A stretch of 11,625 nt of DNA, from assembly GCA_964500215.1 (NCBI GenBank), contig CAZCNA010000020.1, positions 1 through 11,625 of the forward strand. Direction: 5' to 3'. Origin of the DNA: JBDKLC01 sp964500215. GTDB taxonomy: Bacteria > Patescibacteriota > Minisyncoccia > Phycocordibacterales > CAIZLB01. The position numbers and the translations under genes were made by a program. Below, one piece after another: positions 6,511-11,379 of the stretch. The notes under the pieces are model-generated. The model had not been told where the DNA came from. It did no database searches and saw only the letters and a list, made by a program, of their open reading frames with translations. The first letter of the stretch is position 1. Each line of letters opens with the position of its first letter.

Positions 6511-6759
6511 ATGACTGTACTTGTAGACGTCCGCACAGCGGAAGAATATGAATCAGGATATGCAGAAGGTGCGTTGCATGTAAGTTTGGAAGATATATAT
6601 AGAGGTGAATTAGGTCCTTTGGCGAGCATGCAAAAAGATACTCCTATAGTTTTGTATTGCCAGAGTGGTGGACGAGCGGAGATGGCAAAACAGATTTTGC
6701 TTTCAAATGGATTCAGTTCAGTGACTAATGCAGGCAGTTTGCGCGATGTACAAGCTTAG
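6511..6759 (+). CDS. Single-domain rhodanese (sulfurtransferase)
   Basis: An 82-residue protein with one rhodanese domain, about the size of GlpE/PspE-type proteins after trimming. It starts with the LVDVRTAEEYESGYAEGALHV strand-helix-strand pattern (CH2A motif, about 4-24). It carries the active-site loop C50-QSGG-R55, in which Cys50 would hold the persulfide. The loop length of six residues suits a sulfur-transferring rhodanese rather than the longer loop of Cdc25-type phosphatases. A C-terminal segment (NGFSSVTNAGSLRDV) completes the fold. ATG 6511 is preferred over the upstream in-frame ATG at 6490, which lies inside the DUF1761 gene. Cytoplasmic; the sulfur acceptor is unknown. Confidence 0.93.
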   Translation: MTVLVDVRTAEEYESGYAEGALHVSLEDIYRGELGPLASMQKDTPIVLYCQSGGRAEMAKQILLSNGFSSVTNAGSLRDVQA

Positions 6760-6790
6760 AGATGCACAACTGTAGCCCTACACATATGTA

Positions 6791-7405
6791 TTAATTTTCT
6801 TGCCACTCGACGATAGTTCCAGCCTTGCGCTCCATGCGATCTGCTGGACGAAGAAACTTTTCTTGGCGTTTTGGAATGAATCGGGTGTGGGGAGATTTGT
6901 TAACAACAGCAGCAAGATCGAAGAGATCTTGCTCTTTTGTTATCCATTTGTATCCAAAACGCTTCATGTTGATTGGTTTTGAGTAACTTTGGAGGACTTT
7001 TCTACCGTTTTTATTCAGAAAATATTCATGAAAGTACGACATCATGAGTTCTCGTACGGATTTATATACAGGGTCTCTGAATCTCACTGTCGTGTGGTTT
7101 GTTTTTGAGATGGCGCCCCAAAGCCCGTTAATACGATACAGCGCGATACTGTGATCGTCGTCATGTGGGAAAGCTTTCATATTAAGAATAAGCGGATCTT
7201 GTCCTGCAATCCACAAACAAGCAGCCGCAAATATAGACGCTTCCATGCAATGAGCTTTTCGTTCACGAAGTACCCGCCGAGGAGACATATTCGTCTCGCC
7301 ATGTGGTTCGAAGTTAATAGACAAGGTGTCCAGAAAGTTTTGAATCTTTATCGGCGTGTTGAGTTTTTTGAGAAATGCGTATTCGGCGGGGGTGAGATTG
7401 AACAT
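6791..7405 (-). CDS. Transglutaminase-like cysteine protein
   Basis: A 204-residue cytoplasmic protein. The core follows the transglutaminase/NlpC-like order: a helix with RERKAHCMEAS, where Cys53 is the likely nucleophile at a helix start, then HDDDHSIALY with candidate His85, then RFRDPVY with candidate Asp111. The middle RDPVYKSVRELMMSYFHEYFLN and the C-terminal part rich in charged residues look conserved and specific to this subfamily. The family may be a protease, amidase or an inactive relative; substrate unknown. ATG 7405 is chosen because the MFNLTPAEYAFLKKL start looks like a real N-terminus, while the 15 upstream residues to 7450 overlap the likely promoter. It converges on the rhodanese gene and is divergent from the glycosyltransferase. 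Confidence 0.7.
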   Translation of the reverse strand: MFNLTPAEYAFLKKLNTPIKIQNFLDTLSINFEPHGETNMSPRRVLRERKAHCMEASIFAAACLWIAGQDPLILNMKAFPHDDDHSIALYRINGLWGAISKTNHTTVRFRDPVYKSVRELMMSYFHEYFLNKNGRKVLQSYSKPINMKRFGYKWITKEQDLFDLAAVVNKSPHTRFIPKRQEKFLRPADRMERKAGTIVEWQEN

Positions 7406-7440
7406 AACAGATGCGCAATGAGTGAAATGCGTATAGATAC

Positions 7441-7449
7441 ATAATACCA
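7441..7449 (-). promoter_or_regulatory. Extended -10 promoter of the transglutaminase-like gene
   Basis: On the minus strand TGG-TATTAT, a near-consensus extended -10. It predicts a start near 7434 and a leader of about 29 bases before ATG 7405. Confidence 0.5.
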
Positions 7450-7481
7450 TAGCACGAGCAGTAAATAGACACTGTGTTCTA

Positions 7482-7490
7482 TGTTAGAAT
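7482..7490 (+). promoter_or_regulatory. Extended -10 promoter of the glycosyltransferase gene
   Basis: TGT-TAGAAT. Predicted start near 7497 and a leader of about 29 bases before ATG 7526. It is divergent from the transglutaminase-like promoter, with the two -10 elements about 33 bases apart. Confidence 0.5.
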
Positions 7491-7525
7491 ATTGTTCATA
7501 TCATATATTGTTGCGGCCATCATTC

Positions 7526-8911
7526 ATGAAATTCATTTCTTTTGTACAAAAACATTCAGTTCTCTTCATCATTCTCATTATGGCACTCAGTTTGCGACTC
7601 GGATTCATGGGGTCGTTCATGATGCGATCAGCTCCTGAACACGAACACAAAGTCTTCACCATGGGGGATGCGCGACAATATACAAAGTATGCCAATCTCA
7701 TCAATCGTGAAGGGATTACCGGTTTTCTGCAAGATGAAAAAGATGTGGGAAGTGTAACGGGTATGCTCTATACATCGTTTCGAACGCCGGTGTACCCACT
7801 GTTCTTGGCAGCCCTCTTTACTCTCTTTGGTAATTCGGCAGCAGTGCCATTCGTGGCACAGTCTTTGCTCGATATGGGGACAATTATTCTCATATACATA
7901 TTGACGATGCATATTTCGAGACGGAAGTGGGGGGCACTTTTGGCGGCAGCCCTCTATGCATTCTCGCCACTTACAGTCATGTATACATTATCCATGTATG
8001 CAGAAAGTTTGTTTACGTTTTGCCTCATGCTCACCTTGGTGTTTTCTGTGTATGCGTTCAAACATCCTTCAACAAAAACATACATGTATCTCGGACTCCT
8101 CATCGGAATCACCACACTCGTGAAGCCTGTGATGCTCTATTTTGTGCCTGTCGTACTGCTCAGTTTTTGTTTTGATAGAGAAGGCATATTGGGCAAAGAG
8201 AATCTCCTCAAAAAAGGGAAATATGCAGTGGCAATGTTGCTCATATTTTTCGTAGTGCTCGCGCCGTGGCAAATGCGAAATTATTATTTACATCAGCGAT
8301 ATTCGGTGACATTCCAGCAGGGCAGAGAGCTTCTCGTATGGCGAGTGGGAACATGTCAGGCGTGGACACAAAAACGACCCAAAGATGTGGTTCTCAAAGA
8401 AGTACAGGCCCCATTTGCAGATATCACAGATCCATTTGAACAATCAGAAGCCGAAGGAAAAGTGGCAATGGAATATATAAAAAATCACCCGAGAGAGATG
8501 CTCTATTGTCATGGAAGGGGACTTGCTTCTTTATTTTTTGTTGATGGGATCTTTAACAATCGTCCTGGCTCAACTATCGCAACAAATACGGTTCTCGATC
8601 ATTCGGGGTTGAGTAAAAAGACACAAAATATATTCTCAAAAGCGTATCTCGTGTTGTTATGTATACAATATATATTTGGTCTCATCGCGCTCATCTGTCT
8701 CATCGTATCCAAAAAACAGCGAGTGATAGGTGTGTTCGCACTTCTGACGCTGGGGTATTTCACAACCCTTATCAGTGTTGATGGGTACAGTCGATATTTG
8801 TATGCACTCACGCCGCTCATTGCCGTGCTGGCGAGTCTTGGGGTGATGTATTGTATCTCGTATATACAGTCACTACAGAGTCCAAAAGATCATACATCGT
8901 CTAAAAAATAA
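7526..8911 (+). CDS. Multi-pass GT-C glycosyltransferase (PMT/ArnT-like)
   Basis: A 461-residue polytopic membrane protein with roughly ten hydrophobic segments. The first helix (about 11-30) is followed by an external loop with MGDARQYTKYANLI (Gly47-Asp48), the acidic site near the first loop where GT-C enzymes hold the metal and lipid-linked sugar. A second conserved part is the TPVYPLFLAALFTLFGNSA helix (about 86-105). The C-terminal half has an extracytoplasmic loop with conserved Trp and Glu, then a helix group ending DGYSRYLYALTPLIAVLASLG. Members of this family transfer sugars from polyprenyl carriers to proteins, lipids or polysaccharide. The sugar and acceptor cannot be told. ATG 7526 is used rather than the upstream in-frame 7481, which overlaps the -10 element. 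Confidence 0.88.
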   Translation: MKFISFVQKHSVLFIILIMALSLRLGFMGSFMMRSAPEHEHKVFTMGDARQYTKYANLINREGITGFLQDEKDVGSVTGMLYTSFRTPVYPLFLAALFTLFGNSAAVPFVAQSLLDMGTIILIYILTMHISRRKWGALLAAALYAFSPLTVMYTLSMYAESLFTFCLMLTLVFSVYAFKHPSTKTYMYLGLLIGITTLVKPVMLYFVPVVLLSFCFDREGILGKENLLKKGKYAVAMLLIFFVVLAPWQMRNYYLHQRYSVTFQQGRELLVWRVGTCQAWTQKRPKDVVLKEVQAPFADITDPFEQSEAEGKVAMEYIKNHPREMLYCHGRGLASLFFVDGIFNNRPGSTIATNTVLDHSGLSKKTQNIFSKAYLVLLCIQYIFGLIALICLIVSKKQRVIGVFALLTLGYFTTLISVDGYSRYLYALTPLIAVLASLGVMYCISYIQSLQSPKDHTSSKK

Positions 8912-8931
8912 ATTACAAGAGTAAGAAAAGG

Positions 8932-8972
8932 AAAACCCACTGCATGCAGGGGTTAACCTGTTGAAGTGGGTT
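8932..8972 (-). terminator. Composite three-arm terminator of the 8983-9327 gene
   Basis: On the minus strand, arm 1 AACCCACT (8972-8965) is followed by TCAAC and an inner CAGG-TTAACC-CCTG hairpin holding arm 2. Then come GCA and arm 3, AGTGGGTTTT (8941-8932), and a pyrimidine run (TTCCTTTT from 8933 down). The arm 1/arm 3 stem is 8 bp perfect; arm 2 can pair with arm 3 over about 5 bp. Confidence 0.75.
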
Positions 8973-8982
8973 GATGGGGGAA

Positions 8983-9327
8983 CTATTTGGCTTTGGATCG
9001 CTCCAGGCCAAACTGCTCCAGGATTGCTTCGACGTGGAATTCGTCGAGCACCGTGATGGTCGCGCGATAGCCGCCGTGGGCTGGTTCGATTGCGATTGTT
9101 GCTGCTTGCTTCGGTTGGACCTCCACAAGCCAGCATTGAATGCCCAGTCTGCCACCGCTCATGTTGCCTTGCGGATAGAAGCAGGTGACCTGATGGGCGT
9201 TGGGTGCATCCGTCAGTTTATCGACCAGCGCACGCGCCGGGCTTGTTTCTTGAGTAGGGTGCCAAGGATCCAACAGTGCGCAGGTAACGACAATCTTTGG
9301 TGTCGCTTCCGTGAGTACTTCGTTCAT
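8983..9327 (-). CDS. Unrecognised 114-residue protein with a strong ribosome site
   Basis: I do not recognise this family. The protein is soluble with no membrane segment. N-terminal strands run TPKIVVTCALLD (about 9-20), a helix carries SPARALVDKLTD (about 29-40), then strands VTCFYP, GIQCWLVEVQ and RATITVLDEFH, and the end is the helix VEAILEQFGLERSK. The alternating strand/helix order suggests a small alpha/beta fold. Coding support is excellent: a consensus Shine-Dalgarno (AAGGAGGTGA) before ATG 9327 and a canonical promoter at 9398-9426. The composite terminator follows within 11 bases of the stop. GC content looks clearly higher than in the flanking genes, hinting at different origin or expression. 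Confidence 0.8.
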   Translation of the reverse strand: MNEVLTEATPKIVVTCALLDPWHPTQETSPARALVDKLTDAPNAHQVTCFYPQGNMSGGRLGIQCWLVEVQPKQAATIAIEPAHGGYRATITVLDEFHVEAILEQFGLERSKAK

Positions 9328-9333
9328 TTATTT

Positions 9334-9350
9334 CACCTCCTTTCAAGGTG
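9334..9350 (-). promoter_or_regulatory. Shine-Dalgarno hairpin in the leader of the 8983-9327 gene
   Basis: On the minus strand CACCT (9350-9346) can pair with AGGTG (9338-9334), which is part of the Shine-Dalgarno AAGGAGGTG. A seven-base loop separates them. The stem would partly sequester the ribosome site. Five base pairs only, so it may be weak. Confidence 0.4.
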
Positions 9351-9397
9351 TTGAAGTATTGTTTTTCTGGCGGGTGAATCCCTCCAAATCTGAAGTA

Positions 9398-9426
9398 TTT
9401 ATATAATATAATAGGTGATTGGTCAA
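9398..9426 (-). promoter_or_regulatory. Canonical sigma-70-type promoter of the 8983-9327 gene
   Basis: On the minus strand TTGACC (9426-9421), a 17-base AT-rich spacer, then TATAAA (9403-9398). It predicts a start near 9391 and a leader of about 63 bases, unlike the leaderless genes elsewhere in the window. An inverted repeat ATTGGT/ACCAAT flanks the -35. Confidence 0.65.
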
Positions 9427-9500
9427 TATAACAACCAATATACACGTGAAGCATTGCATTGCTATAAGAGCAAAATAATATAGATAAATAAGCACGGTTT

Positions 9501-9509
9501 TGCTAAGAT
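9501..9509 (+). promoter_or_regulatory. Extended -10 promoter (leaderless) of the OmdA-like gene
   Basis: TGC-TAAGAT, ending 6 bases before ATG 9516, the same spacing as at 2751 and 4278. Confidence 0.5.
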
Positions 9510-9515
9510 ACTCGT

Positions 9516-9821
9516 ATGACAAAAGCGATCTCTCACACATCGGTAGCCTCTGGCCAAACGAAACTCCTTGGAGGAACAGCACATCGTTTGCCGGCTGATA
9601 TGCTGAAAGTTCTCGCAGTCGCATCTTTCGCATCTGCGCGTCACACGTGGCAGGATATCACCGCGCTCGCACGCAACGAATGGATTTGCTGGGTTATCTC
9701 AGCCAAGAAATCTGAAACCAGAGAACGCCGACTTCGTATTATGATCGAGAATCTCGGGGCAGGTAAGCGTCGGCCATGTTGTTGGGCTGGGTGTATGCAT
9801 CGATTGCATCAGATGAAATAG
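9516..9821 (+). CDS. YdeI/OmpD-associated (OmdA) family protein
   Basis: A 101-residue basic protein. The centre has the family pattern LPADMLKVLAVA (about 25-36), then a W-containing segment TWQDITALARNEWICWVISAKKSETRERR (about 44-72), which matches the OmdA/YdeI C-terminal helical domain. It ends with a cysteine-rich tail, RRPCCWAGCMHR (about 85-96), that could bind metal (Cys88, Cys89, Cys93, His95). E. coli YdeI is linked to peptide and stress resistance; the biochemical role is not established. Only the C-terminal domain of the usual 190-residue family is present, so it is a short version. It is leaderless by its promoter, and a bidirectional terminator follows. Confidence 0.72.
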   Translation: MTKAISHTSVASGQTKLLGGTAHRLPADMLKVLAVASFASARHTWQDITALARNEWICWVISAKKSETRERRLRIMIENLGAGKRRPCCWAGCMHRLHQMK

Positions 9822-9864
9822 TCATCAATTAATTCCATACAAAATCTGAAGTATATAAAACAAA

Positions 9865-9903
9865 AACCGCCTCCCTTGAGACGGTTTTTTTTCAGGGAGA
9901 CGG
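9865..9903. terminator. Bidirectional terminator with a third arm, between 9821 and 9927
   Basis: For the plus gene, ACCGCCTC-CCTT-GAGACGGT (9866-9885) with one mismatch is followed by eight T. For the minus gene, arm 2 ACCGTCTC (9885-9878) pairs with arm 3 GAGGCGGT (9873-9866) over 8 bp with one G-U, followed by T. An extra upstream arm 1, CCGTCTCCCT (9903-9894), can pair over 10 bp with the longer arm 3 AGGGAGGCGG (9876-9867). Confidence 0.85.
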
Positions 9904-9926
9904 GTGGGTGAATGGGAAAGCTCGGG

Positions 9927-10205
9927 TTAATCGGCTTTTCCCATTATATCGGCATTCTTGAAGGCGTGCCGTTTACGGATATTCGGATCAACGCGATGGT
10001 GGCCCGGGGCGAGCTGCATTTCGGAAACTAATGTGCATTCATCGGGATCGACTTCGAGAAATTCTCGATCGTCGAACTGAATGATGATTACGGAATCTTG
10101 CTCGCCGAGGCCAATCACGTCGGCTTGATCGCCATTGCGGGAATGGCTCTCGTCCACTGACTGGTAGACAATGCGGTCACCAACGCCCGGTGTTTTCTTT
10201 GCCAT
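9927..10205 (-). CDS. Unrecognised 92-residue protein, possibly SH3/KOW-like
   Basis: I do not recognise this family. The first part, TPGVGDRIVYQSVDE followed by DQADVIGLGEQDSVIIIQFDDREFLEVDPDEC, has the look of a small beta-barrel: a G-D-R-I strand, a turn, then V-x-x-x-G-x-x-D-x-V strands. This resembles SH3/KOW or related modules, but that is inference from pattern only. The C-terminal half is charged (HHRVDPNIRKRHAFKN). The ATG at 10205 is the only ATG; an in-frame TTG at 10235 would add ten residues. Neither has a Shine-Dalgarno. A good promoter lies at 10257-10285. The composite terminator follows about 24 bases after the stop. Confidence 0.65.
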   Translation of the reverse strand: MAKKTPGVGDRIVYQSVDESHSRNGDQADVIGLGEQDSVIIIQFDDREFLEVDPDECTLVSEMQLAPGHHRVDPNIRKRHAFKNADIMGKAD

Positions 10206-10256
10206 ATATTTTGTGAAGATCTTGGATACTGCCAAGCCAGGTTCATGTTCAATTAA

Positions 10257-10285
10257 AAAATACCATGATTAATTGGTGCTGTCTA
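10257..10285 (-). promoter_or_regulatory. Promoter of the 9927-10205 gene
   Basis: On the minus strand TAGACA (10285-10280), a 17-base spacer ending in TGG, and TATTTT (10262-10257): a five-of-six -35 plus extended -10. The predicted start is near 10250. The 31-bp palindrome lies 55 bases upstream of the -35. Confidence 0.5.
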
Positions 10286-10339
10286 TAATATTTTTGTGTC
10301 GATGTGTGCACACACATATGTATTAATTCATCATTGTGA

Positions 10340-10370
10340 AATTCATACATTGTCCGACAATGTATGAATT
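10340..10370. repeat. 31-bp perfect palindrome (inverted repeat)
   Basis: Two 15-base arms (AATTCATACATTGTC and its exact complement) around one central base. No T-run follows on either strand, so it is not a terminator. Outside it, TCATTGT (10330-10336) and ACAATGA (10381-10387) repeat the core CATTGT in the same inverted sense, giving four half-sites. It lies in the 271-base intergenic region between the genes at 10205 and 10477. An operator, cruciform or replication/recombination site is possible. Confidence 0.9.
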
Positions 10371-10431
10371 GTACAAGGGGACAATGACCCGCATTCATCG
10401 TCTGTATTATTAATATAAAATTATTAAAGAA

Positions 10432-10475
10432 AACCACCCGCACTTGCAGGATGGTTTCCTGAAGTTGAGGGTGGT
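10432..10475 (-). terminator. Composite three-arm terminator of the kinase-like gene
   Basis: On the minus strand, arm 1 ACCACCC (10475-10469) starts one base after the stop codon, then TCAAC. The inner CAGG-AAACCAT-CCTG hairpin contains arm 2, AACCATCC. Then come GCA and arm 3, GGGTGGTTTT. Arm 1/arm 3 is a 7-bp perfect stem; arm 2/arm 3 pairs over 8 bp with one G-U. Confidence 0.8.
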
Positions 10476-10476
10476 G

Positions 10477-11028
10477 TTACCAGCCATTGATAAGCTCGCG
10501 CGGGAGAGAGTTGAACTCTGCCCAGTATTTTGTGATGATTTCCTGTGTTCGCTTTGAACCGTAATCCCGCATGCGGATGTGGCCTTCGTAAAAACAGAAG
10601 TTTTTGTTCTCCGTGAAGTGATGTCCGTCCTTTATCGCTTCACCTGCGGTGAGGTCATAGATGACAGCCCACAGGTCAATTTCGTCCGCGATCTCGTCTC
10701 CCAGTGGTGTAACATTGAACAAACCAAAGAAAGAAAAGTAGCAGGGGAAGAGGAAGGGTTCCTCAGAATTCTGAAGATAGAAGAGATACTCTCGCCAGTT
10801 GTTCAACAATGCTCCAAAAAGGAAGAACTGTGCTGTGAGTACCACCTCAGAGTCTCTCGTCAGATACCACTTCATAAGCTTCCACTCCTTGCGAAAATCC
10901 CACAGGGATTTGTAAAAGCCCTTGAAGAAAAAGACCGGAAACTTGAGGGCAAAACCAAACTGGGGGAACAGCCACACTGTCCGGGTGGTGCCTTTCTTGA
11001 TGACAGGACTCGCTCCAAGCCATGCCAA
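10477..11028 (-). CDS. Divergent protein-kinase-like protein (main frame, 5' end unresolved)
   Basis: The frame encodes about 183 residues from a TTG at 11028, and stays open upstream to a stop just after 11070, adding KRRRKIHTILLRI. Segments reminiscent of a small kinase/phosphotransferase fold run in order. First is VWLFPQFGFALKFP (about 18-31; strand pair with Lys29 in the position of the ATP lysine), then a helix with a Glu (FRKEWKLMKW). Next is the hinge-like PCYFSFFGLFNV, and finally DGHHFTENKNFCF followed by RMRDYGS, like a catalytic loop Asp/Asn and a DFG-type DYG. The fold call is inference. No Shine-Dalgarno precedes the TTG, whereas a strong one precedes the ATG at 11131 in another frame. 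The most likely reading is one gene from 11131 with a frameshift. A composite terminator starts at the stop. Confidence 0.6.
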   Translation of the reverse strand: MAWLGASPVIKKGTTRTVWLFPQFGFALKFPVFFFKGFYKSLWDFRKEWKLMKWYLTRDSEVVLTAQFFLFGALLNNWREYLFYLQNSEEPFLFPCYFSFFGLFNVTPLGDEIADEIDLWAVIYDLTAGEAIKDGHHFTENKNFCFYEGHIRMRDYGSKRTQEIITKYWAEFNSLPRELINGW

Positions 11029-11131
11029 GATGCGTAGCAGAATTGTGTGAATCTTGCGTCTTCTTTTTCACGAGTTTCTTAAGTCTTTTTTGTGCATCTT
11101 TTGCCGTCTTTGCTTTGCTATGCTTTGGCAT
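11029..11131 (-). CDS. 5' segment of the kinase-like gene in a shifted frame (basic N-terminus)
   Basis: ATG 11131 has a strong Shine-Dalgarno (AAGGAGG, four bases away). It begins MPKHSKAKTAKDAQKRLKKLVKKK, a highly basic, coding-like helix. This frame stays open to 10847, but beyond about residue 35 the residues look random while the other frame looks coding. The switch must be +1 and occur after the TGA of the second frame (near 11070), that is around the AAAAAGAAGA tract. Either an assembly/sequencing indel in the A-run or a programmed +1 shift would join it to the kinase-like part, giving a protein of about 218 residues. A separate small basic protein is the alternative. Confidence 0.5.
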
Positions 11132-11158
11132 CTTGCCTCCTTGTTGGTTGTTTAAATT

Positions 11159-11187
11159 AAAAAAGTGCTACGGATTAAAGTAGCACT
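11159..11187 (-). terminator. Intrinsic terminator ahead of the kinase-like gene
   Basis: On the minus strand AGTGCTAC-TTTAATCC-GTAGCACT is followed by five more T. The 8-bp stem is perfect. There is no T-run on the plus side, so it acts for minus-strand transcription. It lies only 28 bases upstream of ATG 11131, and no promoter is visible between, which is the arrangement of an attenuator. Confidence 0.85.
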
Positions 11188-11204
11188 CTATTTAAGATGT
11201 GTCA

Positions 11205-11340
11205 AATTTGCTCCGTGGGTAGGGAATCGGTCACAGGTCTCGCTGTGTCCAGCTCGCCCGCGACCATGCCTCACCCGTGGCAGTCGCGAGGCGACATAGC
11301 CACTTCGTTCCGGCTTTCGATCCCTGCTGCCCGAAATGTA
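11205..11340 (-). ncRNA. Candidate structured RNA or leader element (unidentified)
   Basis: A GC-rich block standing out from AT-rich surroundings, bounded by terminators on both sides. On the minus strand it can form a closing stem in which AGGGATCG (11325-11318) pairs with CGATTCCCT (11229-11221) with one bulge. Inside is a long hairpin, GTGGC-TAT-GTCGC-CTC-GCGAC-T-GCCAC (11303-11277), and a CACAG/CTGTG hairpin (11247-11232). No reading frame in it looks like a protein. It does not match tRNA, 5S, SRP, tmRNA or RNase P features I can check by eye. The minus orientation is preferred because the terminator at 11159 serves only that strand. It could be a small RNA, or the aptamer part of a riboswitch/attenuator. 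Confidence 0.45.
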
Positions 11341-11379
11341 GAAATAAAAAAGAACGTCCTGTGGACGTCTTTTTATTTC
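11341..11379. terminator. Bidirectional terminator after the membrane-protein gene
   Basis: A six-base stem ACGTCC-TGT-GGACGT is extended by A-rich and T-rich arms (AAATAAAAA and TTTTTATTT), giving U-runs on either strand. On the minus strand it would end the transcript of the gene at 11460; on the plus strand it would end any transcript through 11205-11340. Confidence 0.85.

Noticed and set aside
7406..7450. Longer start of the transglutaminase-like gene at 7450
   Set aside because: It overlaps the likely -10 element, and the extra residues do not look like part of the protein.
7481..7525. Longer start of the glycosyltransferase at 7481
   Set aside because: The start codon abuts and its first codons overlap the extended -10 element. 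The residues before MKFISF are atypical for a membrane-protein N-terminus.
9388..9855. 13-base match AAATCTGAAGTAT near 9388 and 9842
   Set aside because: AT-rich and short. It can be expected by chance or from similar promoter-like composition.
8932..10475. Integron attC sites for the repeated 3' elements
   Set aside because: The conserved attC core (RYYYAAC/GTTRRRY) is not present in the required places, genes are not cassette-spaced, and no integrase is visible.
10847..11028. Continuation of the 11131 frame to its stop at 10847 as a real protein
   Set aside because: After about 35 residues it looks random, while the overlapping frame has coding character. A frame change is the better explanation.
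11208..11335. tRNA, 5S, SRP RNA or cobalamin riboswitch identity for the structured block
   Set aside because: No acceptor stem with complementary ends, no T-arm with paired stems, no 5S or SRP signature, and the cobalamin core is only faintly similar.
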